A stretch of DNA of 64,000 nt from Gammaproteobacteria bacterium (GTDB lineage: Bacteria > Pseudomonadota > Gammaproteobacteria > JAJFJF01), in contig JAJFJF010000024.1 of the NCBI GenBank assembly GCA_021774255.1, positions 1 to 64,000 on the forward strand, written 5' to 3'. The notes beneath the pieces are model-generated. The model did no database searches. It saw nothing but the letters and a program-made list of their open reading frames with translations, and had not been told where the DNA came from. Every line of letters starts with the position of its first letter. Positions within the stretch are counted from its first letter, which is position 1. This document shows, piece after piece, positions 37,942 to 46,238 of this stretch. Position numbers and translations under genes: made by a program.

Positions 37942-38621
37942 AGTCACCACTTCACGCCGAGAGCCTTGCGCTAACCCCCTGGTTCAAAGCACTACACCAA
38001 AAAAACAAAAATCTTTACCGAGGCTCAACGCTTAGGCAAAGGCAAAAAAAGTAAAAAACTTATAAAAAACCAAAAAAAATACAAAACAAAAAAAACAAAA
38101 AAAAAACCAAACAACCCAAGTGAGTTTTGCCTGAAAGCGCTTTGAACGACATCCCTGCGCAGATCAGGCAAGGTCGTTGTGTTCATGGCTGTTCCGCACG
38201 CAGAGGTGGCTGTCTTACCCAAAGACCGCGCCCTCTTGAGATGGATTAACGAAGCCATGAGCCCTATGAAAGCTCATTTCGGTTGTTTGGTTTTTTTTTC
38301 AATTACCTTTTAGGGTCAGACACCTCTAAATGAAAAATTACCCATCAGTTGCCTCGTTTTTTAAGCCATTTTTTTGCCCTTTTCTAAGCTATTTTTTAGC
38401 CATCCCATTAAATATAATAAAAACACAAAATGAGTTTTTCTGGAGCGGGTACATAGTTGGATAGCAAGCAAACCTTTTCACGAGCCGCCACCTAGTTTTC
38501 TAAAGCCATTAGGGTAAAATGTAGGCACTCGCTCACCCCACGGCTTCCACGCCCTCTTCCCCAAGGGCGTCAGAACATAATTGATAGGATGAGCAGCGTT
38601 AACTAACAAGGAACCGCTTCT
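37942..38621. other. Gene-poor stretch with A-rich tracts
   Basis: Contains long A-rich runs (37995-38115), a remnant of a binding-protein-like gene at about 38172-38264, a GGGTCAGACACC sequence at 38313-38324 reminiscent of ends seen near transposons, and AT-rich DNA up to the lipoprotein gene. No intact gene is seen. Confidence 0.5.
38172..38264 (+). pseudogene. Possible remnant of a solute-binding-protein gene
   Basis: One frame reads VAVLPKDRALLRWINEAM, resembling the end of family 3 extracellular solute-binding proteins (pattern LPKDxALLxWxN). It is open only for about 30 residues, with a likely frameshift just upstream (LNDIPAQIRQG in another frame). Weak evidence from a short match. 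Confidence 0.35.
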
Positions 38622-39698
38622 ATGCGCAAAACCACTCTCTTCCCACTACTGGCACTTCTACTCACCAGCCTCTTGCTGCAAGCCTGTGGCTCGCGTAAAG
38701 CGGCCATGATTTTAAATGAAGCGGAAGCCAACTTTCAGGTGGGTAATTATGTCATGGCCCATGACCAGCTGTTACCGCTGGCCATGAAAGGTGACGAAGA
38801 TGCACAATACGCGGTTGCCTATCTTTATTACTACGGTTACGGCGCCCCTAAAGATATCGATACCGCACGCAGCTGGATGCGCAAAGCGGCTGCAGGCGGT
38901 AACATCGCTGCCGTGGACGCTTTGATCATGATGGCCGAACAAGACGCGCGTTTATATTCCACACATGAAGAAAGCTTTATTAGCATTACGCCTGACATCG
39001 TCACTGAAGAACTGGACGCGCTTGATATAGATGGAATAGACGCTGTTGAATTTGAAACGGCAGAAATAGACATTGATGCGCTTAATATTGAAACGATCAC
39101 ACTCGATGCGGTTAACACTGATGATGCTGCTAGCGTAAGCACAGAAACACAGGCACTTGAAATCGAAATCGCTACTTCAACGCCACCCCTCGCGCCTGCT
39201 GTGAGCACACCTGCTAGCGGTGAACAATATGGCCCCGTGAGTCCTCAAGAATCACTCTGGGCCATTGCCAGCCAAATCGATAGCCAGGGCCAAGCAAGCA
39301 CTGGCGAAGTCGCGCAAGCGATATTTGAAATGAATCCACGCGCCTTTGCGAATAATGACATGGGGAATTTATTAGCCGGCAGTATGCTGACGCTTCCTCA
39401 TTACGCTGCCGCGACAGGCACGGCAACTGCCGTGTCACCTTCAACTGTGAGCACAACTGAAACAGCAAGCACCTCACTCTCACTCGGTAGCACTTACGGG
39501 CCGGTGAGCGAAACCGATACGCTGTGGCAAATTGCAAGCCAAGTGGAAAGAAGTGGTGAATACAGCATGCAAGATTTGCTGGCCGCTATCTTCGCGAAAA
39601 ATCCGCAGGCCTTTGCTGATAATGATATCGGGCAATTGATGGCGGGCAGTACATTGAATATGCCGACGGTGGGTGAAATAGGCGACGTTGCTTCGTAG
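38622..39698 (+). CDS. Lipoprotein with Sel1-type repeats and two FimV-like LysM domains
   Basis: A 358-residue lipoprotein: lipobox LLQAC places the lipidated Cys at about residue 22. Residues 30-105 hold Sel1/TPR-like helices (DAQYAVAYLYYYGYGAPKD). An acidic linker follows (about 120-190), then two FimV-type LysM domains, each starting YGPVSxxxxLWxIASQ and ending in a NPxAFxxNDxGxLxAGSxLxxP pattern, at about 205-260 and 297-348. FimV proteins link peptidoglycan to type IV pili or secretion. Next to the gsp genes, it may help assemble the secretion machine (inference). Good ribosome binding site AAGGA. Confidence 0.85.
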   Translation: MRKTTLFPLLALLLTSLLLQACGSRKAAMILNEAEANFQVGNYVMAHDQLLPLAMKGDEDAQYAVAYLYYYGYGAPKDIDTARSWMRKAAAGGNIAAVDALIMMAEQDARLYSTHEESFISITPDIVTEELDALDIDGIDAVEFETAEIDIDALNIETITLDAVNTDDAASVSTETQALEIEIATSTPPLAPAVSTPASGEQYGPVSPQESLWAIASQIDSQGQASTGEVAQAIFEMNPRAFANNDMGNLLAGSMLTLPHYAAATGTATAVSPSTVSTTETASTSLSLGSTYGPVSETDTLWQIASQVERSGEYSMQDLLAAIFAKNPQAFADNDIGQLMAGSTLNMPTVGEIGDVAS

Positions 39699-39716
39699 CA
39701 GTAGCATTAGAATCAG

Positions 39717-39735
39717 AAGGGGAGAGGGAGTAATC
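39717..39735 (+). repeat. Half copy of the CT/GA-rich repeat
   Basis: AAGGGGAGAGGGAGTAATC matches 31976-31994 at 18 of 19 positions. The partner arm is missing here. The surrounding 222-bp gap (39699-39921) holds no gene. Confidence 0.5.
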
Positions 39736-39921
39736 TTATTGGCCCCTTACTAACCGACACAGTCTCTGCTGCGCTGGTAAACCTGCCTTGGGCTATCCCT
39801 GCTTACACCTCTTGAAACCTTAGCGTCCCCCTACGCCAAGGCTTCGGGCGACAAGTAGGGAGGCCCCTGCAAACTTCCTGTGGCCGCCCGCTCATCAAAG
39901 AGCAAAACAACGAAGAGCCCC

Positions 39922-40449
39922 CTACTCAGCAACCAGGGTCACGCGTACATTCACCAGGCCCACTTCATCATCAACACGATCGATAGTGACTTGATCAATA
40001 CTGACGCCTAGCTCACTCCATAAATACTCTAACCAAATCATTAATTCATCAAACGGCGCTTCTGTAAAACGTACCCGTACCGCATCTTCCCCTGCCTGTG
40101 CTATTTCAGTGACAAACGGAGAAAGTATGGAACCTCGCGTACTGTCATCAACGGCACTTAATAACGGCTGCCCCCCTAAATCACCCGCATCTACCGCGCG
40201 CCTTTGCAGTACGGCAATCACATCTGCTTTATCTTGCATGAATTCAAGCAAGGCTGCGTTTGCCGCCACACGCTGCGCCGTGACTTCCACGCGTTCGCTC
40301 AGCGGCAACCATATCAAGGTATACATTAATATGATGACAATGAGCGGCGTCACAATTTTAATGATCCATTGGTCGCGTGGCGTTTGTGTGCCCCACCAAG
40401 CTTGCCATTTTTGTTGAAGCGGCTGTAAGCGTTGTTTAATATTAATCAT
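39922..40449 (-). CDS. gspM: Type II secretion protein GspM
   Basis: Bitopic inner membrane protein of the type II secretion platform that pairs with GspL. It has 175 residues: a basic cytoplasmic N-terminus, one helix (about 30-48), a coiled segment and a ferredoxin-like periplasmic domain. The family pattern around SPFVTEIAQ and VRVRFTEAPFDELMIWLEYL is visible. It is last in the order H-I-J-K-L-M and starts 33 bases after gspL. Confidence 0.88.
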   Translation of the reverse strand: MINIKQRLQPLQQKWQAWWGTQTPRDQWIIKIVTPLIVIILMYTLIWLPLSERVEVTAQRVAANAALLEFMQDKADVIAVLQRRAVDAGDLGGQPLLSAVDDSTRGSILSPFVTEIAQAGEDAVRVRFTEAPFDELMIWLEYLWSELGVSIDQVTIDRVDDEVGLVNVRVTLVAE

Positions 40450-40482
40450 GAGTCACTCTTTTACCCTTCTCAATTGAGCTTG

Positions 40483-41757
40483 CTAGCCTTGCGAAATAAT
40501 TAAACGCCCATCGACGCGATCACCACGACTCGTCGCACTGTCTTGACGTACGGTTAAACCAACCTCTTTTAAATTTTCAGTAAAATTTTCTAACTGCGTA
40601 AAACCTAAGGCTTCCACCAACAAGGTCAATTGGTCGCCCCGAAAACTGATTGAGCGTATCTCAATGCCAGCACTTTTCATCAAGCCTTGCGCCATCATGC
40701 CCAATAAACCCAAAAATTCACCTTGCCCAGCACCTGCCAGCAAACGTTCCCATTCCCGCTCGACCATCACTTTGGCATTGACGGTACGTACCATGGCAGG
40801 AAAAATAGTTTCATAAGTGGTATCCAGTTCAGCTTGCAGTGCTTTATCTTTTTGCTGCCAGTAAACAAGTTCCACGCCCATTAGTACAAATTTTAGGATC
40901 ACCCACGCACCGAGCAAATAACCCACTCTATACCATGTGCGCAAGCCCTTTGCCCGTTTGCGCTTAACGGTATACTCACCTTGCAATAGATTAATCGCAG
41001 GTGGCATCGTGGCAGTCGCCACTTCGGCTAACCAATGAGGTGATGTCTGCTGTGTTAACGCAATACCCTGTGGCACTAGCAGTGCCGTTAATTGTGTCGC
41101 CAGTGCGTCGGGTAAGGGCGCACTGCTAAAAACGCGCAATGTCTTTGGCATGCCTAACGCAGTCGCTGCTGTTTCCTCGTTTGCTTTCCCAGCAACACTT
41201 CCCGCCGCAGCGACAACCGCTTTTCCTATCGCAAGCTGTACACCCAGCACGATGTTATCCGGCTCCACACTGAAACCTTGATAACGACCTGTTTGCAACC
41301 AAGCCTGTTTTTCTTCAATGACCAAATTCCACGTATCAACGTCGATCGGCAAAGCAATGCTTTCAGGCATGATGACAGAGGCATAGATCCCGGCTTCACG
41401 AAGTTGTGCCTTCCAGTACGCCATCTTTTCATCGGAGACTACCGCAACCGGCAAAGGCGGTTCCGCCACTGCCTCCGCTAATGCAAAATGCAATGTATCA
41501 ACATCGTCCACCAAATGTTCTTCTAATGCATAAGGGATCACTTGACGTAAGCGCGTGCGCGATGCTTTCGGCACATTGGCTTCCGTCAGTAGCACCTCTT
41601 CAGCAGGCACGAGCACCACCGCTTCACCATTCAGCGCCGCAGCCTCTTTTAAAGACATGACGTTAGGAACTGCATCACTGGCCGTTAAATCGCTTGTCCA
41701 GCACTGCACCATGGATGGGTTTTCTTTCTGAAAACGAATAATCATTTGTTGGGCCAT
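40483..41757 (-). CDS. gspL: Type II secretion protein GspL
   Basis: Links the cytoplasmic ATPase GspE to the inner membrane platform. The cytoplasmic part (about 1-255) is actin-like, with MSLKEAAALNGEAVVLVPAEEVLLTEANVP and IPYALEEHLVDDVDTLHFAL; the latter is typical of GspL. One helix lies near 275-295 and a ferredoxin-like periplasmic domain follows to residue 424. The ATG at 41757 begins one base after the gspK stop; a longer frame extending back into gspK is not needed. GspE is not in the window. Confidence 0.92.
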   Translation of the reverse strand: MAQQMIIRFQKENPSMVQCWTSDLTASDAVPNVMSLKEAAALNGEAVVLVPAEEVLLTEANVPKASRTRLRQVIPYALEEHLVDDVDTLHFALAEAVAEPPLPVAVVSDEKMAYWKAQLREAGIYASVIMPESIALPIDVDTWNLVIEEKQAWLQTGRYQGFSVEPDNIVLGVQLAIGKAVVAAAGSVAGKANEETAATALGMPKTLRVFSSAPLPDALATQLTALLVPQGIALTQQTSPHWLAEVATATMPPAINLLQGEYTVKRKRAKGLRTWYRVGYLLGAWVILKFVLMGVELVYWQQKDKALQAELDTTYETIFPAMVRTVNAKVMVEREWERLLAGAGQGEFLGLLGMMAQGLMKSAGIEIRSISFRGDQLTLLVEALGFTQLENFTENLKEVGLTVRQDSATSRGDRVDGRLIISQG

Positions 41758-41758
41758 A

Positions 41759-42925
41759 TTATAATGTTCCTCGGCTACGCCACACGACGCGTACATAGCC
41801 ATCATCCACTCGCTGTAATAAACTAAATAATACCAATGACTGCCGGTCTAGGCCTGCTTCACTGCGCACCAAAAAATGATTGCTGTTGACACCGATTTTA
41901 TCTGCTAAACCAATTTCAATCAGGCGTTTGTGTTCATCCTCAATATTAATCGCTTCTAAAAATTCTTCTCGGCTTTGAAAACCGGCCTCTCCTGGTGCGA
42001 GTGAGATATCTTGCGCCTCTTCTTCACTGATGCCGCCGAGCAAGGCTTGCAGCACCAGCGGTGGCGCCGTATTGACATTAATGGGCGTCACGGCGCTGCT
42101 TATTTGCTCCCCTTCTTCCCCTTCTAAGCCTTGTTCAAAACCCAATTCAGCCAGCAGTGAGGGGGGCAACACCGTCACATAGTTAATCAGCGCATCAAAC
42201 AACTCCGGGGTCATGCCCGCAACCATTCGCAATTCTGTCACACTCGCCATGGGCCGGTGCCCAGGCAAATAAGGTGGAAATGCATTTTCGTAAATATAAT
42301 CGATACCACTTTCGGGGTCCAACCAATTTCGCACAGCCACCGCAATTTCAAAGGCGTCTTCTTCGTATAAATTAGGCTCGACGAGCATCAGTAAGCGCGT
42401 AAAAATAGCTAATTGACTGAAACGGTCTAATGCTTCTAACGCGTCGTCATCAACAAAAAGCGGCTCGCCTGCCTCGGCTCCTTCATCGACAGGCTGCTCT
42501 TCTTCATCAACCGGCTCCGTGATGTCTTCTTCCCCAAAACCTGCTTGCTGCCAGCTTTCAATCTCGACTAAATTATTCAGGTTAAACAAGCCCTGTAAAT
42601 CGATAATCTCACCTCCCAAATAACCTTCTTCAACGGCCGTGGTTTCGAGTGGCTGCGCCCAGTCATCATAAAGCGTATCAATCGGCTCTACACCTTCTTC
42701 AAGGTTAGCACGCGCGGCAAGCAATTCCAGTACCGCCCAGGTTTCAACGCCTAAAGTATGCTGATAAATACGGTCGGTGGTGAGCATTTGCTCGGTACGG
42801 CGGATATCAAAGTTTTGCCGCACGATCATCGCCATCGCGGCACTGGCGGCGAGTGTCATGACTAATAAGGCTGTCAGCAACGCTGAACCGCGTTCCGATT
42901 TTTTTATTGCCTTTAATGCTTGCAT
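41759..42925 (-). CDS. gspK: Type II secretion minor pseudopilin GspK
   Basis: Caps the tip of the pseudopilus. The prepilin-like N-terminus RGSALLTALLVMTLAAS lies just after a basic leader (cleavage before the hydrophobic helix), followed by a large insertion domain. VEPIDTLYDDWAQP, the DxxGLFNLNNL-like DLQGLFNLNNL and the ASVTELRMVAGM segment are GspK landmarks. Length 388 with a long acidic stretch (about 130-160). It starts nine bases after gspJ. Confidence 0.94.
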   Translation of the reverse strand: MQALKAIKKSERGSALLTALLVMTLAASAAMAMIVRQNFDIRRTEQMLTTDRIYQHTLGVETWAVLELLAARANLEEGVEPIDTLYDDWAQPLETTAVEEGYLGGEIIDLQGLFNLNNLVEIESWQQAGFGEEDITEPVDEEEQPVDEGAEAGEPLFVDDDALEALDRFSQLAIFTRLLMLVEPNLYEEDAFEIAVAVRNWLDPESGIDYIYENAFPPYLPGHRPMASVTELRMVAGMTPELFDALINYVTVLPPSLLAELGFEQGLEGEEGEQISSAVTPINVNTAPPLVLQALLGGISEEEAQDISLAPGEAGFQSREEFLEAINIEDEHKRLIEIGLADKIGVNSNHFLVRSEAGLDRQSLVLFSLLQRVDDGYVRVVWRSRGTL

Positions 42926-42934
42926 ATTGCTTAA

Positions 42935-43561
42935 TTAACCTTCTGGCAAACGAAATACGCGCCGCAAATCACCTTGCTCTTCAAATTCAATTACCATCAC
43001 CACCGCCAACGGGAACAATTTTGCAAAGACAGGATCAACATTGAGTGGTGGCCATTCATTATAAAAATTGCCGCTGATATCCATAAATTGTAACTGCAAC
43101 CCTGCTACACCAGTAAATAACACCCGAATACTTGCTTGGCTATCGCGCGCTTGATCCAGCACGCGCCAACTGATGCGCTCTACGTTACCATTACTCAGGC
43201 GATACGCAACACGCTGTAAAGTACTGCGGTTTTCCCACCACAACGGGTTGCGCCAACCCGCACGCGTAAATTCTAAGGCAAACTCTGATCCAAATAGACT
43301 CTCTAAACCAAAACGTTCTTCACCAAAGTTATCAATAATGGGGCGGTTAATCGCTTGCTCAACATCGCGCGTGATAATCGACATACCCAATTGCAATTTA
43401 GCCAGTTCTTCAGAATAAAAATCGGTTGCATTGCGGGCAGTGAGTGTTGAAATAAGTCCACTAAAAGCAATGGTCGCCATGATCGCAAAGATGAGCAGCG
43501 CCAACATCACTTCAATTAAGGTAAAACCTTTCACTCGCTGCTGACCATGAGGCATCGCCAT
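42935..43561 (-). CDS. gspJ: Type II secretion minor pseudopilin GspJ
   Basis: A 208-residue pseudopilin with the prepilin peptidase site KG/FTLIEVMLALLIFAIMA, then SQDVEQ-like ITRDVEQAINRPI and a beta-rich domain; YRLSNGNVERISWRVLDQA matches the GspJ pattern. Its ATG overlaps the gspI stop by one base. Forms the tip complex with GspI and GspK. Confidence 0.94.
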   Translation of the reverse strand: MAMPHGQQRVKGFTLIEVMLALLIFAIMATIAFSGLISTLTARNATDFYSEELAKLQLGMSIITRDVEQAINRPIIDNFGEERFGLESLFGSEFALEFTRAGWRNPLWWENRSTLQRVAYRLSNGNVERISWRVLDQARDSQASIRVLFTGVAGLQLQFMDISGNFYNEWPPLNVDPVFAKLFPLAVVMVIEFEEQGDLRRVFRLPEG

Positions 43562-43938
43562 TACTCGCCTCCTTGAGTATAGGCCATGATAAATGTCAGC
43601 GGCACACCGTCAGGCCTATCCGAGACGTCAACTTCTAACGTGAAAAAATAAGGCGTTTCAGTTTGCGCAATCCGAATCGTCCAAAAAAATTCACGATTCA
43701 ACATGACCTCCGAACCGCGACGGATCCCGGGGGCTAAACGCTCTTCTGCCAGTTGGATTTCAGCGATCGCATTGAGGCCAACCCAATGCGCGTAGGTTTT
43801 TTCTTGAAAGCGAAATAAATTTCGGCTGTTACTGATGCTGGTGTGCATGATGCCTGCAAGTGCTATTGCTAAAATGCCAACCGCAATCATCACTTCCAGT
43901 AAGGTAAACCCTTGTTGTTTGCGTGTGCGTTTCATCAT
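43561..43938 (-). CDS. gspI: Type II secretion minor pseudopilin GspI
   Basis: A 125-residue pseudopilin with QG/FTLLEVMIAVGILAIAL and the GspI-like sequence THWVGLNAIAE-type AHWVGLNAIAEIQLAEE. It overlaps both neighbours (gspH stop, gspJ start), indicating translational coupling. Confidence 0.94.
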   Translation of the reverse strand: MMKRTRKQQGFTLLEVMIAVGILAIALAGIMHTSISNSRNLFRFQEKTYAHWVGLNAIAEIQLAEERLAPGIRRGSEVMLNREFFWTIRIAQTETPYFFTLEVDVSDRPDGVPLTFIMAYTQGGE

Positions 43939-44450
43939 GAAAATTCAGCCACATCGACAAATTCAATTGCGCCGTTATCGTATCCCCAAATCTCCCAAAC
44001 CGCATCACCGCGCTCTGATTCAAAGCGTAAAATAAAAGGGGTAAGGCAGCCGCTAGACCAGAGCTTCACTTGCGGCACAATAAATTTAGGATCGGGGTCT
44101 AATGAGAGGAATTGGCCTTCGACTTCAAGGCTTAAATAAAAACCTTCAGGGAACGTGCGTTCACGCAATAAGCGATCTTCTGTGTAAGGCTGCCAATAAC
44201 CGCCTTCCTCTGTGAAAACGAAAGTATAAAAGCGATAACCTTCGGTATCAAATAACACGCCAATTTCCCTGCCTTGGAGCAGCGCTTCTTCACTGGCCAA
44301 CGTTAAAACAGTGGCAATGCGACGGATCTCAGCATGCGCTTCTTGATCGCGCCGCCCATCGCCTATTGATAGGACAAGAAAGGTAACTGCAATCCCGATG
44401 ATGACAATCACCATCAAAATTTCAACGAGTGTAAATCCTTTTTCTCGCAC
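43935..44450 (-). CDS. gspH: Type II secretion minor pseudopilin GspH
   Basis: A pseudopilin with the cleavage site KG/FTLVEILMVIVIIGIAV and a C-terminal beta domain (EEALLQGREIGVLFDTEGYRFYTF). I chose the GTG at 44450, which puts the processing site at residue 5 and has AGAGGG upstream; a TTG at 44498 would give an unusual 16-residue extension. It is first of the six gsp genes here; gspC-D-E-F-G are not in the window. Confidence 0.92.
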   Translation of the reverse strand: MREKGFTLVEILMVIVIIGIAVTFLVLSIGDGRRDQEAHAEIRRIATVLTLASEEALLQGREIGVLFDTEGYRFYTFVFTEEGGYWQPYTEDRLLRERTFPEGFYLSLEVEGQFLSLDPDPKFIVPQVKLWSSGCLTPFILRFESERGDAVWEIWGYDNGAIEFVDVAEFS

Positions 44451-44551
44451 TTTTATGATATCCCTCTGGCAAAATAATACGCTTTTCAAAGCATACAATT
44501 ATATCATTAATAAGATACCATTTTAACCTACTAAATTTTATAGGAAAATCG

Positions 44552-45772
44552 CTAATTCGCCGCAGTGAGTTCATCTGCTTTCAGCGCCCGCTTCTCATAA
44601 TGTTTTGCCAAACCATAAAACAATAACGTCAATACCACCCAGGCAAAGGAGGCAGATGCCAGCGGCACAGCAGTGCCGTTATAGAGCGAACCCACCACTT
44701 GAATGGCTATCGCCGCACAAATCATTTGCAGTAAGGTGAGCACTGCATTAGCGATCCCCACATTTTCGGTAAATGGGCTCAGCGCCTTGGCATACACATT
44801 ACCAAAAAACAGCCCCATCCCGAAGGTACCTGGATAATAGGTAATAATGATCCAAGGTGAAGCCACGCCCCACGCCACTGCGCCTATCAGCAATGCCACG
44901 CTTGTGATCTTTAATATCAGCCCTATTAACAAGAAGCGCTCGACACCCACCTTATTGACAAAAATAGTGTTGCAAAGCGTGCCCAACATAAAGAAAACAA
45001 TATTCGAACCAAAATAAAAACCATAGTGCTGGGCAGGCACACCCCACTGCTCAATCAGTAAAAAGGGTAAGTTAGCAATTTCTGCCCACCAAATAGCCAC
45101 TGCCAATGATAAAATTAAGGTATACGATATAAAAACCGGCTGGCTAAATGTACGTCGATAATGCATGAGCACATTACCTAGCCGTAATGGCTGGCGTCGC
45201 GTTTGTGCTAGCGTTTCAGGGAAATAACGATGCAGCACCAAGACGACCAGCAAACCGGCTACCGCCAGCACGGCAAAAATACCCCGCCAACCGATGGCCA
45301 CACCAATATAACCGCCAATGATGGGGGCCACGCCGGGCGAAACGGCAAGCAACATGGCTAAAATGGAAATGACGCGAGAAAGCGTTTCACCTGAATAACG
45401 ATCTTTTAAGGCTGACGCACCCACCACAAGTGCAACACCACTGCCTAAGCCCTGGATAAAACGCATGGCGATTAAAAACCACAAGGTGGGCGCAAATATG
45501 CATGCGACTGCTGCAACGGTGAAGACGACGATCCCAACAATTAACACGGGCCGGCGACCATAACTGTCTGATAAAGGACCACAAAATAGCCCTGATATCG
45601 CCAAGCCCAGCAAATCTGCACTGATGGTCAGCTGTACCGCATACTCTGCCACACCGAAATAAGCCATCATGCTCGGCATATTGGGCGCATAGAGATCGGT
45701 TGCCATCTCAACCAAAATAATGGATAGAAAAATCAAAAAAGGAAATAAAGCAAACGTCGGGAAACGTATCAT
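44552..45772 (-). CDS. MFS exporter, Bcr/CflA-like
   Basis: A 12-helix major facilitator of 406 residues. The N-terminal VEMATDLYAPNMPSM and GPLSDSYGRRPVLIVG (motif A), MRFIQGLGSGVALVVGASALKDRY and LLAVSPGVAPIIGGYIG (antiporter motif C) are characteristic of the drug:proton antiporter Bcr/CflA group. The ATG at 45772 is preferred to the GTG just before it. Substrate unknown. It stands alone downstream of the gsp genes' 5' end and is on the same strand. Confidence 0.9.
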   Translation of the reverse strand: MIRFPTFALFPFLIFLSIILVEMATDLYAPNMPSMMAYFGVAEYAVQLTISADLLGLAISGLFCGPLSDSYGRRPVLIVGIVVFTVAAVACIFAPTLWFLIAMRFIQGLGSGVALVVGASALKDRYSGETLSRVISILAMLLAVSPGVAPIIGGYIGVAIGWRGIFAVLAVAGLLVVLVLHRYFPETLAQTRRQPLRLGNVLMHYRRTFSQPVFISYTLILSLAVAIWWAEIANLPFLLIEQWGVPAQHYGFYFGSNIVFFMLGTLCNTIFVNKVGVERFLLIGLILKITSVALLIGAVAWGVASPWIIITYYPGTFGMGLFFGNVYAKALSPFTENVGIANAVLTLLQMICAAIAIQVVGSLYNGTAVPLASASFAWVVLTLLFYGLAKHYEKRALKADELTAAN

Positions 45773-45984
45773 CACACCACTCCGTAAAAACTATTAATTA
45801 ACCAAAAGAAGAAAAACCTGCCTAGAACACCAGGCCGGTAACACAACAGCTAATGAGTGATGGATTTCATGATTGTCTCTTTATATATTCACTTTAAGGA
45901 AAGGAAAATTTAACTTACCTTATTCTGCCCTATTTTGTCCAGTGCTCCACACTAAATTCCCTGTGCTGGATGTTACGCTTGTTT

Positions 45985-46031
45985 AACTTGAACGAGCCAA
46001 CTTGAATTACTCAAGTTGAGTGATTCAACTT
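45985..46031. promoter_or_regulatory. Cluster of AACTTGA sites
   Basis: AACTTGAA at 45985, the palindrome AACTTGAATTACTCAAGTT at 45999-46017, and a degenerate copy TTCAACTT at 46024. Spacing is 13-14 bases. It lies in the 465-bp gap between the MFS gene and the ATPase. Looks like an operator region for an unknown regulator. Confidence 0.45.
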
Positions 46032-46083
46032 AGTCATAAAGTAACCGCTCACGGAGGGGGGGGCAGAAATGTTTGGAAAGCTG

Positions 46084-46104
46084 ATGTAGGGGCCGCCCCT
46101 ACAT
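46084..46104. repeat. REP-like palindrome ATGTAGGGGC/GCCCCTACAT
   Basis: A perfect 10-bp inverted repeat around a single C. Shares GTAGGG/CCCTAC arms with 1205-1257. No T tract follows, so it is not a typical terminator. The rest of the 45773-46188 gap shows no gene. Confidence 0.65.
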
Positions 46105-46188
46105 TAATTCATCATAGATACCGGATAGCCCATGAAGAATAAGTCTATGTTAGCTTTAAGAAGCTCGAGTATTTTTATTGCTCATATT

Positions 46189-46238
46189 TTTGTGCTACAC
46201 TACAAATAATTGATAACTTTTTTGTGGTGTAGTACAAA
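46189..46238 (+). promoter_or_regulatory. Two 18-bp operator-like repeats at 32-bp spacing
   Basis: TTTGTGCTACACTACAAA (46189-46206) and TTTGTGGTGTAGTACAAA (46221-46238), starts exactly 32 bases apart. The second is close to the reverse complement of the first (16 of 18). The second site ends on the A of the ATPase start codon, so a bound protein would block translation initiation or transcription. Same geometry as the sites before the ATPase at 34118, different sequence. Confidence 0.75.

Noticed and set aside
37099-37950. Long minus-strand frame opposite the GC-rich gene (283 codons), and a second plus-strand frame at 37214-37750
   Set aside because: Both arise from the high GC3 of the real gene; they are rich in Arg, Ser, Leu and Val without motifs, and the frame at 37177 alone has a sensible protein and upstream motif.
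38025-38258. Minus-strand frame with a Phe-rich hydrophobic tail
   Set aside because: The tail is the translation of an A-rich tract; low complexity, no ribosome binding site, and it overlaps the possible binding-protein remnant on the other strand.
45953-45987. Near match to the GTTAC-class motif (AAATTCCC ... GTTACGCTT)
   Set aside because: The spacing between halves is two bases too long, the CCAT/ATATA part is missing, and no suitable gene follows closely.
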